Shown: piece by piece, positions 42,474-50,705 of the stretch
Position numbering within the stretch: position 1 is the first letter of the stretch
Layout: every line of letters begins with the position of its first letter
Source of the DNA: M3007 sp031425155
Lineage (GTDB): Bacteria; Bacteroidota; Bacteroidia; Chitinophagales; Saprospiraceae
Reading direction: 5' to 3'
Assembly (NCBI GenBank): GCA_031425155.1
Contig: JANPIV010000036.1
Coordinates: 60,534-124,533 of the forward strand
Length of the DNA stretch: 64,000 nt
Made by a program: the position numbers and the translations under genes
The notes under the pieces: generated by a model
Databases searched by the model: none
Seen by the model: the letters and a program-made list of their open reading frames with translations, nothing else
What the model was told of the DNA's origin: nothing

Positions 42474-45400
42474 ATGAAGCTATCCTTTACGGTCTATTTG
42501 TTTTTGTTATTCAACATAATACTTGCCACGGCACAATCTGATGCCGTGGAGCGGCTAACCATAGAAAATGGGCTGTCGCAGGGCATGATTTTCGATGTGT
42601 TACAGACCCGCGATGGCTTCATTTGGGTCGCTACGAAAGACGGGCTGAATCGGTATGACGGATATAATTTCAAGGTATTCAGCCACGATCCTTTTGACGC
42701 CTTTTCTTTGGCCGACAACCAGATCATCTGCCTGTTTGAAGACAGTCGCGGCTGGTTGTGGATCGGTACCCAAAACAAGGGACTGGATGTCTATAACCGC
42801 CATACGAATCAGTTTCACCACTTTTCCCTTAACTTTCAACTCGATCAGACCGCCACGCGCTTCCCCATTCGGAATATTGCGGAAAGCCCGGATGGTACGA
42901 TTTGGGCGGTGCAACAGGGCAGCCGATTGGTCAGCATACAAATCCCGCCCGCCTGGAAAGATCAATGGCCAGATCAGGCGGACCTCACGAAAGAAACCTC
43001 GGTCGTTCAAAAACTCATTGCAACGCCGGATAAAAAGCCGGAGGAGTTGATCGGACTTTGGAAACAGGAAAATGGGGACTTGACCCTTTTCTCTACCGCC
43101 CGGCAATACCGCATACAAGGAGCCGACCAAGAAGTGCAACCCATAACGACGCTCCCCCTGCCCACCTATATTGGTAGTGTCGCTTCGGGTAAAGGCAAGA
43201 ATGCTGGTACTCTGTGGATGGCGGCCAATATTGATGAATTATTTCTTTTCAAAGCAGGAAAGACGGTTCGTTATCAGTTGTCGGGCTCCTCCTGGTTGAA
43301 TCATCCTTATCTCATTCAGGAAGACGGACATGGGGAGGTCTGGCTGGCTTTTGGCCGAAGCATCTGGCAACTCACTTCTGGCAAGCCACTTGACTTAACC
43401 AAACCGGATTGGGAACTGGATCGCGACGTAACCTGTATCAAAACCGACCGAAACGGGAATATCTGGATCGGTACGACGGGGTATGGCCTGCGCAAAATCA
43501 ACCCCAAACGCCAATTGTTTCATGCCGAGGTGTTGGGTAGGAGCATTTGGCGACTCTGGCGAAGCCCACGGGGGGAGTATTTCTGGCGCGATATTTCGGA
43601 AATATACCGCCATGATCCGGCCATTACCGATGCGGCTTTACCAGCCTTTCCTGCGCTGTCGTCGGGCTACAAAATGGATATGGTCTTTGACTCTTCCGGT
43701 GCTTTCTGGCTATTGGGTTCGGACGAAAAGGATCCTGAAAAAGGAATATTGTGGCGATATGGTGCGGATCAAAAAATACAGCAGACCTTTTCTTTTGCCC
43801 GACATCCTTATGATTATATGCGGCTGCTGGTCAGTCGCGCCGGTGCTATCTGGATCACTGGTGCCCAATGCCAACTCATTCGTTTTGAGCCACTTACCGG
43901 ACATTTTGATTACTTCGATTATGGCACCGTTTTCGGTAAACAAGCCGCAGGTGTACAGGCTTTCGCCCTGATCGAAGACGGTAACAGCACCCTCTGGATT
44001 GGTACGCAACAGGGGCTGGTCAAAGCCACGCCGAACGCCGCCTCTTTTGATTTTCAGTTAATACAGGCCGACCCGCAAAACCCCAAAGGGTTGAATAACA
44101 ACTCCATCGCCTGCCTGCTGGCCGACCCGACGGACCCAAACGGCCTCCTGTGGATCGGCACCAAAGGCGGGGGCATCAACCGGCTCGACTTGCGTACCGG
44201 GCAGTTTCAGCACCTCAGTACGCATAATGGATTGCCGGACAAAGTGGTGTACGGCATATTACCGGGCAATGAAAAAGCCGCCGCCGGGCCGGTCAGTCTG
44301 TGGTGCAGTACCAATCGGGGGCTGGCCAAAATTGTTCCCCATCCGACTACGCCGGTCTCTTTCGACGTGACCACTTTTACTGCTGCCAAAGGTTTGCAGG
44401 ACAATGAGTTCAATACCCAGGCTTTTTTCAAGGCCGCCAATGGCGAGTTACTGTTCGGTGGGGTGAATGGCATGAACCATTTTTTGCCGGAAGAAATCCA
44501 TTCCGATACCACGCCCCCGCCGGTATTTGTGGTCGGTGCAGAGATCAATCATCAACCCGTCAGTTATGGTCAGCCGGACAGCCCTTTGTCTGCGCCGGTA
44601 GAATATCTGCGGGAACTACGCCTGAATTACGACCAAAACAATCTGTCCTTTGAGTTTGCGGCCCTCGATTTCACCGATCCCGCCCAAAACCGTTATCGCT
44701 ATCGTCTCGTCGGGCTGGATGCCGACTGGGTAGAAACGGGTGGTATTCGCTTCGCCCACTTTACGCATTTGGCCCCCGGTCGCTACGAATTCCGGGTGCA
44801 GGGCAGTAATGGCGAAGGGGCCTGGCAGGAGGCCGATCATTCGATTGTGGTGGTGGTACATCCGCCGTGGTACCGTTCCAACCTGGCTTATCTGCTCTAT
44901 TTTCTGGCCCTGGCCTGGGCAGGTTGGCGGGCTTACCAGTTCCAGATACGACGGTTGCAAGAGCACGAACAGCTCATTTTCGAGCAGCGCGAAACCGAGC
45001 GGGTAAAAGCCATGGAACAAACGAAAACCAACTTTTTCAGCAATATTACCCACGAATTTCGCACACCGCTGACGCTCATCATCGAGCCCGCTCGCCGTAT
45101 TCTGGCCAAAAACAAAGACCCGGAAACCCTCGAGAATGCCCGCCACGTGGAGACCAACAGCCGTCGCCTGCTGGCATTGGTGAATCAATTGCTCGACATG
45201 GCCAAACTCGAAAGCGGCAGCATGGGCATTGACCTGCGGCAAGGCGACCTGGAAGAGCAGATACGCAACATTTTCCGCTCCTTTCAGCCTTTGGCCGAGC
45301 AACGCGGCATTCAACTGTCGCTGAAATTGCCCGATCATCTTCCACCGTTTGCTTTCGATCCGGGCAAGGTGGAACTGGTGCTGAATAACCTGATTTCCAA

Positions 45401-46541
45401 CGCGTTGAAATTCACCCCGAAGGGCGGAAAAGTAACCGTCACCGGCGAAAAAACGGCGGAACAGACCTCTGCACGGATCACGGTGCGCGATACGGGCATG
45501 GGCATTCCCGCCGATGCGCTCGATAAAGTCTTCGACCGTTTTTATCAGGTGGATAGTTCGCATACCCGCACCGGCGAGGGCACCGGCATTGGGTTGGCCC
45601 TCAGTCGCGAACTGGCCGGACTGATGGGCGGTAGCCTGACCGTCGAAAGTACTGTTGGGCAAGGCTCTGTTTTTACTTTTTTACTACCAACCATAGCCAG
45701 TACAAAAGAGGTAACCCCATCCGAACCAGATAAGGGGCTGCTGGAAAATGAAGGGCCACCGAAAACTGCGACCTTCCGCAATCCTGCTGAGCGGCCAAGT
45801 GTTTTATTGATCGAAGACAACGTCGAATTGCGGACTTTTATCAAGCAATGTGTGGCCGATACGTGGCAGGTGGTGGAGGCTTCCAATGGTGAAGAAGGGG
45901 TGGAAAAGGCCCTGGAGATCGTGCCCGACCTGGTTATTTCCGATTTGATGATGCCGCGCAAAGACGGCTACGCAGTGTGTGATGAATTGAAAAGCGACGA
46001 ATTGACCTCCCATATTCCCATTATTTTGCTCACTGCCAAGTCGGGTATGGATGCCAAAATAAAGGGCCTGCGCACCGGCGCGGATGATTATTTGACTAAA
46101 CCATTTAACAGCGAAGAATTGCTGGTGCGCATGGAAAATCTGGTGGAAAACCGCCGCCGTTTACGCGAACATTATAGCCAGTCAGCCCTGCCCAACGTGG
46201 CCCCGGAAGCAGAATATTTGCCCACGCTCGACCGCGAATTTCTGCGTCGCTTTACTCTGACCGTGGAGCAGCACCTGCCCGATGAAAAGATCGGAGTGGA
46301 TGATCTGGCCCAGAAAATGCTGGTCAGCCGGGTGCAATTGCACCGCAAACTAAAAGCCATTACCGATCAGAACGTGACCGATTTTGTCCGCGATTATCGG
46401 CTCAATCGCGCGATGTCTATGCTCCGAAACCACGAAGGCATGGTGTATGAGGTGGCGTCGAAGGTGGGTTTTGGCAGTGAAAAGTACTTTTCGAGGGCGT
46501 TCAAGGAGAAATTTGGCGTGTTACCCAGCCACATAAATTAA
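42474..46541 (+). CDS. Hybrid two-component system regulator 2 (paralogue)
   Basis: A 1355-residue paralogue with the same architecture: signal peptide (MKLSFTVYLFLLFNIILATA), reg_prop propeller, Y_Y_Y, membrane helix near 801, phospho-accepting His860, HATPase, receiver Asp1157 and AraC-type HTH. The C-terminal halves of the two regulators are nearly identical, including both recognition helices (SRVQLHRKLKAI and SEKYFSRAFKEKF), while the periplasmic halves differ more (for example after the first 110 residues). The likely reading is two sensors with different or graded ligands acting on the same operator. The gene begins 51 bp after the first, so the two may be cotranscribed. Confidence 0.93.
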   Translation: MKLSFTVYLFLLFNIILATAQSDAVERLTIENGLSQGMIFDVLQTRDGFIWVATKDGLNRYDGYNFKVFSHDPFDAFSLADNQIICLFEDSRGWLWIGTQNKGLDVYNRHTNQFHHFSLNFQLDQTATRFPIRNIAESPDGTIWAVQQGSRLVSIQIPPAWKDQWPDQADLTKETSVVQKLIATPDKKPEELIGLWKQENGDLTLFSTARQYRIQGADQEVQPITTLPLPTYIGSVASGKGKNAGTLWMAANIDELFLFKAGKTVRYQLSGSSWLNHPYLIQEDGHGEVWLAFGRSIWQLTSGKPLDLTKPDWELDRDVTCIKTDRNGNIWIGTTGYGLRKINPKRQLFHAEVLGRSIWRLWRSPRGEYFWRDISEIYRHDPAITDAALPAFPALSSGYKMDMVFDSSGAFWLLGSDEKDPEKGILWRYGADQKIQQTFSFARHPYDYMRLLVSRAGAIWITGAQCQLIRFEPLTGHFDYFDYGTVFGKQAAGVQAFALIEDGNSTLWIGTQQGLVKATPNAASFDFQLIQADPQNPKGLNNNSIACLLADPTDPNGLLWIGTKGGGINRLDLRTGQFQHLSTHNGLPDKVVYGILPGNEKAAAGPVSLWCSTNRGLAKIVPHPTTPVSFDVTTFTAAKGLQDNEFNTQAFFKAANGELLFGGVNGMNHFLPEEIHSDTTPPPVFVVGAEINHQPVSYGQPDSPLSAPVEYLRELRLNYDQNNLSFEFAALDFTDPAQNRYRYRLVGLDADWVETGGIRFAHFTHLAPGRYEFRVQGSNGEGAWQEADHSIVVVVHPPWYRSNLAYLLYFLALAWAGWRAYQFQIRRLQEHEQLIFEQRETERVKAMEQTKTNFFSNITHEFRTPLTLIIEPARRILAKNKDPETLENARHVETNSRRLLALVNQLLDMAKLESGSMGIDLRQGDLEEQIRNIFRSFQPLAEQRGIQLSLKLPDHLPPFAFDPGKVELVLNNLISNALKFTPKGGKVTVTGEKTAEQTSARITVRDTGMGIPADALDKVFDRFYQVDSSHTRTGEGTGIGLALSRELAGLMGGSLTVESTVGQGSVFTFLLPTIASTKEVTPSEPDKGLLENEGPPKTATFRNPAERPSVLLIEDNVELRTFIKQCVADTWQVVEASNGEEGVEKALEIVPDLVISDLMMPRKDGYAVCDELKSDELTSHIPIILLTAKSGMDAKIKGLRTGADDYLTKPFNSEELLVRMENLVENRRRLREHYSQSALPNVAPEAEYLPTLDREFLRRFTLTVEQHLPDEKIGVDDLAQKMLVSRVQLHRKLKAITDQNVTDFVRDYRLNRAMSMLRNHEGMVYEVASKVGFGSEKYFSRAFKEKFGVLPSHIN

Positions 46542-46670
46542 GACAGGGCGCGCTAAGTAAAACAGCAAAATTGCAAAAGGCAAATTAGCAATGATAACCA
46601 TTACATTAAGCAAAATTTAGGTTAAACTAATTTTGCCAAAGTACTTATACAACATACCATTGGCCAGCGC

Positions 46671-46760
46671 ATGTAACGACAAGTTCCCTCCATGTAACGA
46701 CAGGTTACTTTTGCTTAAAATGTAACGAGAAGATACCTCAATGTAACGACGGGATACCTC
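46671..46760 (+). promoter_or_regulatory. Four operator-like repeats, ATGTAACGACAGGATACCTC type
   Basis: Repeats start at 46671, 46692, 46720 and 46741 and share ATGTAACGAnnnGnTnCCTC; the second contains a perfect GTAAC-GACAG-GTTAC palindrome. Spacing is 21, 28 and 21 bp, so they form two pairs at exactly two helical turns. AraC-type proteins are known to bind direct half-sites about 21 bp apart. The start of the last repeat is 39 bp before the CACTTTTG box. Together with the adjacent AraC-type hybrid regulators, the simplest inference is that these are their binding sites. Confidence 0.75.
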
Positions 46761-46779
46761 ATTTTTTCAGCCCCACCCA

Positions 46780-46787
46780 CACTTTTG
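46780..46787 (+). promoter_or_regulatory. CACTTTTG -7-like box
   Basis: It resembles TAnnTTTG with C at the first position and lies 29 bases before the ATG at 46817. No -33 box is seen, which fits an activator-dependent promoter. The same box at the same distance from the repeats occurs at 49871-49878. Confidence 0.55.
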
Positions 46788-46816
46788 TGCCATCAGTCAT
46801 TGATAGCGAGTGTGTT

Positions 46817-48424
46817 ATGAAACCAATTTTCTTCTTCTACTTTTTCTTTTATCTGGTGGCCCAAGTGGGGGCGCAGAGTGCGAGCAACTTCGATCTGCAA
46901 CTGGATACCGTGACCATACCGGGCTTGCCGGGGCTGCATTCTTTTGCCGCCGCGACCCATGCGGGCAAATGGTTGTTCATCGGTGGCCGTCGCGACGGGA
47001 TGCACCAGAAGTTCAATGCTTTCCCGACCAATACCGCCAACCAGCAGATATATGTCGTCGCCCCGGAAACGGGTACAGTGTGGCAACGCGCCCTGACCGA
47101 ATTGCCGGATACGCTGCAAGAGCAGTTGCGCAGTGCGAACATGGAGTTTTTTCAGCAGGGCGAAACCCTCCTTTTCGTGGGTGGCTACGGGCGCAGCGAG
47201 GTGGCGCAAAACCACATTACCTATCCGTATTTGACGCTGATCAATGTGGCGGGCCTGATGGATGCGGTGACGAATGACGGCCCATTGCTGCCAAATTTCC
47301 AGCAGATCCGCGATACGTTTTTCTCGGTGACGGGTGGGCAGTTGCAGCAATTGGCTGATACCTTCTACTTAGTGGGTGGGCACCGCTTCGATGGCATTTA
47401 TTCCGCCAATTCTGCCAATCCGACCCAGTTTTATGCCAATTCCATCCGCAAATTTACCCTCGTTTCCGGCGCAGCCGAAATGCAGGTAATCCATAAAAGC
47501 AAGATCGTGGACGAACTGAATTTGCATCGCCGCGATTACAACCTCACGCCGCAGGTATTTGCCAATGGGGAAATGGGTCTGACCGCTTTTTCCGGTGTTT
47601 TTCAGCCGGGTATTTCGCTCGCGCCATTTCTCAATATCGTCGAAATACGGCCCTCCGGCCATGCGCCGGTCAATGGATTCAGCCAGTTTTTAGCCAATTA
47701 TCACTGCGCCAAAGTGCCGCTGTGGGCACAGGCCACCAACGAAACCCATACCCTGTTTTTTGGGGGCATCAGCAATTATTGGCTCGATGAAAATGATAGC
47801 CTGCGCAAAGACAACCGGCTGCCTTTCGTTAAAACGGTGAGCCGAGTGAGTCGTTTGCCGGATGGCAGTTATCAGGAAGTGCCTTTCGCGGCGGAACTGC
47901 CGTGGTACACGGGGACTGGTTCGGAATTTATGCTCGCTGCCAATGTACCGACGCTACCCAACGGCATGGTGGACTACGATCAACTGCCTTATGGTCAGCA
48001 GTTGTTGGGATACATCGTAGGCGGCATCGTCACGCCCGACAATCAGCCCAATCCTTTTGTGGCCAACACGATTGCCATCACTTCGGCGAGTAGCCGCTTG
48101 ATCAAGGTTTTTCTGGACAAAAAGAACGCCAGCAGCCCGACGCAAACGCCCCTGGATGGCCACTTCGATCTTCACTTAACGGTAAACCCGAACCCTGCCG
48201 TTGACCGCTGGGAGGTGAGTTTGGTGCTGCCGCGTTTTGGTCGCCTTCGAGCTACTTTACAAGATGCGCAGGGTCGCATTGTCAGCCGGATGGATTTCGG
48301 CAAATACACCGCTGGCGCGACGACTTTCCCGTTGGAGTGTGCCAATTTGCCCAACGGAGCCTACTGGCTAACGGTCAATATAGACGGGGTTTTTATGGAG
48401 ACGAAAACTGTTTTGAAGCAATAG
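46817..48424 (+). CDS. T9SS-secreted Kelch-like beta-propeller protein
   Basis: A 535-residue secreted protein. The start at 46817 gives a signal peptide (MKPIFFFYFFFYLVAQVGAQ); an upstream alternative start overlaps the promoter box. Repeated strand motifs such as GKWLFIGGRRDGMH, ETLLFVGGYGRSEVA, DTFYLVGGHRFDGIY and HTLFFGGISNYWLDE indicate a Kelch-like propeller. The last 85 residues form a T9SS type-A sorting domain (LHLTVNPNPAVDRWEVSLVL ... LPNGAYWLTVNIDG). It is likely surface-exposed or released. Function unknown; a carbohydrate- or protein-binding role would fit. It is preceded by the operator array and followed 50 bp later by another secreted propeller gene. Confidence 0.85.
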   Translation: MKPIFFFYFFFYLVAQVGAQSASNFDLQLDTVTIPGLPGLHSFAAATHAGKWLFIGGRRDGMHQKFNAFPTNTANQQIYVVAPETGTVWQRALTELPDTLQEQLRSANMEFFQQGETLLFVGGYGRSEVAQNHITYPYLTLINVAGLMDAVTNDGPLLPNFQQIRDTFFSVTGGQLQQLADTFYLVGGHRFDGIYSANSANPTQFYANSIRKFTLVSGAAEMQVIHKSKIVDELNLHRRDYNLTPQVFANGEMGLTAFSGVFQPGISLAPFLNIVEIRPSGHAPVNGFSQFLANYHCAKVPLWAQATNETHTLFFGGISNYWLDENDSLRKDNRLPFVKTVSRVSRLPDGSYQEVPFAAELPWYTGTGSEFMLAANVPTLPNGMVDYDQLPYGQQLLGYIVGGIVTPDNQPNPFVANTIAITSASSRLIKVFLDKKNASSPTQTPLDGHFDLHLTVNPNPAVDRWEVSLVLPRFGRLRATLQDAQGRIVSRMDFGKYTAGATTFPLECANLPNGAYWLTVNIDGVFMETKTVLKQ

Positions 48425-48474
48425 CCGGACTTGCAAAAGACATCCAACCATTCACTTTTTAATAAATTAATGCA

Positions 48475-49791
48475 ATGAAAAATCTGCTTCTCGTATGTCT
48501 CGCTTGCCTGGCGATCTGCTTTCAAATCCAGGCACAAAACACCCCACAAATATTCGCCCAAGGCTTCGACAAGGGCCTGATCGGCGTGGAGGTGGATGCC
48601 CAGAATAACGTCTGGGTCACTGAACACGGCACCGGAAATGACGACGGCCAAATCACCATTATTGACCCGGCGGGGAATAAAACGCTGTTTATGAGCGGAT
48701 TGCCCAGCACATACAACCAGGCCGCCGGTGAAGTAGCGGGTTCGTTCCGCACCTACCAAATGCCCAACGACCGGGTACTGGTGGTGATCGGTGAAAGCCC
48801 CCACGAAAAAGCCGAAGCCCTGTTGGTGGTCAATAAAAACGACTTCACACCTGGCACACCGTTGACGCTGGCCAATGTAGAACAAACCATCAAATTAGGC
48901 ACCTATGTCCATGCGCAGGGCATCCTGCAATCGGACCCATTTCATGCTGCCTGGGATGCTGACGGGAATATCCTGGTTGCCGATGCCGGCGCAAATGCCA
49001 TCCTGAAATGGGACAAAAACACCGGGGCCATCAGCATCCTGAAAATGTTCGACCGCTTCCCCAATCCTTTCCCGTATGGCCCGCCGATGGTGGACCCGGT
49101 GCCGACTAAGGTGCTGACCAAACCCAACGGCGACTTCTATGTGTGCCAACTCACCGGTTTTCCTTTTGTACCGGGTGCTGCCAAAGTTTATAACCTGACC
49201 GCTGCGGGCGATCTGACGGTGCATGCCGAAGGTTTTACCTGCCTGACGGACATGAATTTCGATCCAAAAGATGGAAACCTCTGCGTGTTACAGTTCGGCG
49301 AATTTGGTCTGGTGGATACCGTGCTGGGCTTTAAAATTGGCACCGCAGCGGTCATTAAGTTGCTGCCCGACGGTCAGCGCGACACTATTGCGCAAGGTAT
49401 TGGCGGATTGGCACCGAGTTTCACTTTTGATGGCACGGGTGGTTTGTACGTCACAGATTTGGTCTTTGGACAAGTATTGAAGTATAACCTGACTAGTGCT
49501 ACGCATGAATCGGCGGTTATTTCCGCTTCGGTGAAAGCGTTCCCCAATCCATTCGCTCAGCAGGTGACCATTGCTTACGAACTAAAAAAAGCGGCTTCGG
49601 TAACCCTCAATATTTTCGACCTCGCTGGAAAACGCGTAGCCAGTTTCAACGAGGGCCAAAAAAGCCCCGGCTCTTATAATGTACAATGGAACGGTCTCGG
49701 GGGTAGCCAGAAAGTGACTCCCGGTTTTTATGTCTATCGGTTGACGGTGGGTAAGGAACTGGTCAGCGGCTTTCTCCATTGCGCGCCATAA
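48475..49791 (+). CDS. T9SS-secreted ScyD/ScyE-like beta-propeller protein
   Basis: A 438-residue secreted protein with signal peptide (LLLVCLACLAICFQIQAQ). The body resembles the ScyD/ScyE family of NHL/SMP-30-like propellers (FAQGFDKGLIGVEVDAQNNVWVTEHGTGNDDGQI; WDADGNILVADAGANAILKWD; PFVPGAAKVYNL; GLAPSFTFDGTGGLYVTDLVFGQVLKY). ScyD/ScyE proteins are best known from cyanobacterial scytonemin clusters but are widespread, so no pigment role is implied. The C-terminus is a T9SS sorting domain (VKAFPNPFAQQVTIAYELKK ... GSYNVQWNGLGGSQKVTPGFY). It is cotranscribed with the preceding gene in all likelihood. A degenerate copy of its tail follows at 49919-50137. Confidence 0.87.
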   Translation: MKNLLLVCLACLAICFQIQAQNTPQIFAQGFDKGLIGVEVDAQNNVWVTEHGTGNDDGQITIIDPAGNKTLFMSGLPSTYNQAAGEVAGSFRTYQMPNDRVLVVIGESPHEKAEALLVVNKNDFTPGTPLTLANVEQTIKLGTYVHAQGILQSDPFHAAWDADGNILVADAGANAILKWDKNTGAISILKMFDRFPNPFPYGPPMVDPVPTKVLTKPNGDFYVCQLTGFPFVPGAAKVYNLTAAGDLTVHAEGFTCLTDMNFDPKDGNLCVLQFGEFGLVDTVLGFKIGTAAVIKLLPDGQRDTIAQGIGGLAPSFTFDGTGGLYVTDLVFGQVLKYNLTSATHESAVISASVKAFPNPFAQQVTIAYELKKAASVTLNIFDLAGKRVASFNEGQKSPGSYNVQWNGLGGSQKVTPGFYVYRLTVGKELVSGFLHCAP

Positions 49792-49810
49792 GAGGGCACT
49801 TTTGCGCAAA

Positions 49811-49851
49811 ATGTAACGACAGGATACCAAAATGAAACCAGAAGATACCCT
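49811..49851 (+). promoter_or_regulatory. Second pair of operator-like repeats
   Basis: ATGTAACGACAGGATACCAA (49811-49830) and ATGAAACCAGAAGATACCCT (49832-49851) are 21 bp apart and belong to the family at 46671-46760. The second repeat starts 39 bp before CACTTTTG at 49871-49878, exactly the distance seen at the first site. Confidence 0.75.
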
Positions 49852-49870
49852 GTTTACGATGGTTTGCCCG

Positions 49871-49878
49871 CACTTTTG
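49871..49878 (+). promoter_or_regulatory. Second CACTTTTG -7-like box
   Basis: Identical to the box at 46780-46787. The leader after it (ACAGCGAGCGG) is similar to the leader there (ATAGCGAGTGT), and where the first site has the ATG this copy has ATA, so the start codon appears lost. Confidence 0.5.
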
Positions 49879-49918
49879 TTTTGTCCATTAGCAGACAGCG
49901 AGCGGACGTATAAAGAGG

Positions 49919-50137
49919 TTGGTTAATATTTCAACCACAGTAAAAAAACGCATAACCAATTTCAACGAGGGCCGAAAAAGTCCTGACTCTTATGCAGTGC
50001 AATGGAACGGTCTCGGGGGGGGTAGCCAAGAAGTAACTGTCAGCTTTTATATCTATCGGTTGCCGGTGGGTACGAAACTGGTGAGTGCTTTCTCTATTGC
50101 GCTTATTGAGAGCAGCGTTGTTGTTGTTTATTCATAA
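49919..50137 (+). pseudogene. Degenerate C-terminal tail of a T9SS-secreted protein
   Basis: The frame reads KKRITNFNEGRKSPDSYAVQ-WNGLGGGSQEVTVSFYIYRL-PVGTKLVSAF, closely matching the end of the 48475-49791 product (RVASFNEGQKSPGSYNVQ-WNGLGGSQKVTPGFYVYRL-TVGKELVSGF), then runs on past the normal end. There is no signal peptide and no propeller; only a TTG could start it. It keeps an operator pair and promoter-like box directly upstream. I read it as a duplicated gene from which everything between leader and sorting domain was deleted. Confidence 0.75.
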
Positions 50138-50347
50138 ACCAGGTGACAGGGTGGGCTGCTGTGTGGAGCAGCGGCTCTCCCTGCACAGGGTGTTGTTTTA
50201 ATTTATTGAAAGAAAGAGAAAGGGATAGCCAAATTGCCCCTGTCGGTCTGTTTGATCGGCGGGGGTTTTTAATTGAACAACTATCTTGTTTTTTGTATAA
50301 AAGTAAAGCACTACTTATACCATTTCCAGCAATAAGCAGGTCATTAG
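50138..50347. other. Short region past the pseudogene
   Basis: No gene is convincing. A short TTG- or ATG-started frame exists but has no recognisable features. A GTGTGGAGCAGCGGCTCTCCC stretch forms only weak pairing. Confidence 0.3.
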
Positions 50348-50698
50348 TTAATGGTCATCTCCAGGAAAAAGCGGGTCAAATTTAGATCTTCTGCGTGGTG
50401 GATTGCCTCTTGGCCGCTGCCCATATTCATTGATATAGGCATCTATATAGTCGTCCTCCAGCTTTCGGGCAAGCACTTTTCCCATAATACCAACAACTAG
50501 AATTCTACCAATAAAGCGAATCCAGTTAGCTGCCAAATTGAGGTAATATAACTGGTCCCGTACCCTATCAGACAAGCCATCTGCTTCAATCGGATCGTCA
50601 CTAATTCCGTACTTGAACACCTCGTCTTTCTCTTTGTCCCATATTTCGTACAGGTGCTGTGGTTCCTGATTGCGGTTGGAGTTGCGATGTACTTTCAT
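50348..50698 (-). CDS. Small KYGIS-motif protein, possible nuclease toxin
   Basis: A 116-residue protein: HLYEIWDKEKDEVFKYGISD, a helical middle with a hydrophobic segment (WIRFIGRILVVGIMGKVLARKLE), and a proline/arginine-rich end YINEYGQRPRGNPPRRRSK. The KYGIS motif followed by conserved Glu and a PxGN ending is a layout I associate with GIY-YIG-like (Tox-URI type) C-terminal toxin domains of polymorphic toxins, here as a stand-alone protein. That assignment is inference. It follows the DUF4240 gene by 7 bases on the same strand, so the two form a unit. Confidence 0.55.
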   Translation of the reverse strand: MKVHRNSNRNQEPQHLYEIWDKEKDEVFKYGISDDPIEADGLSDRVRDQLYYLNLAANWIRFIGRILVVGIMGKVLARKLEDDYIDAYINEYGQRPRGNPPRRRSKFDPLFPGDDH

Positions 50699-50705
50699 AA
50701 GGGAA

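Larger units (their letters stand above)
46542..46816. promoter_or_regulatory. Control region of the secreted propeller genes
   Basis: This gap of 275 bp carries four operator-like repeats (46671-46760), a CACTTTTG box (46780-46787) and a 29-base leader. The first 130 bp are AT-rich with no other structure seen. Confidence 0.65.

Noticed and set aside
46671..46760. Spaced ATGTAACGAC repeats considered as a small CRISPR array
   Set aside because: The repeats are imperfect, only 21 or 28 bp apart with essentially no spacers, and no cas genes are present; promoter geometry fits operators instead.
48475..49791. ScyD/ScyE similarity read as evidence of a scytonemin pigment cluster
   Set aside because: None of the other scytonemin biosynthesis genes is present; the propeller family is widespread and the protein is T9SS-exported.
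50143..50385. 80-codon plus-strand frame after the pseudogene
   Set aside because: It has no family features and overlaps the end of the KYGIS gene on the other strand.
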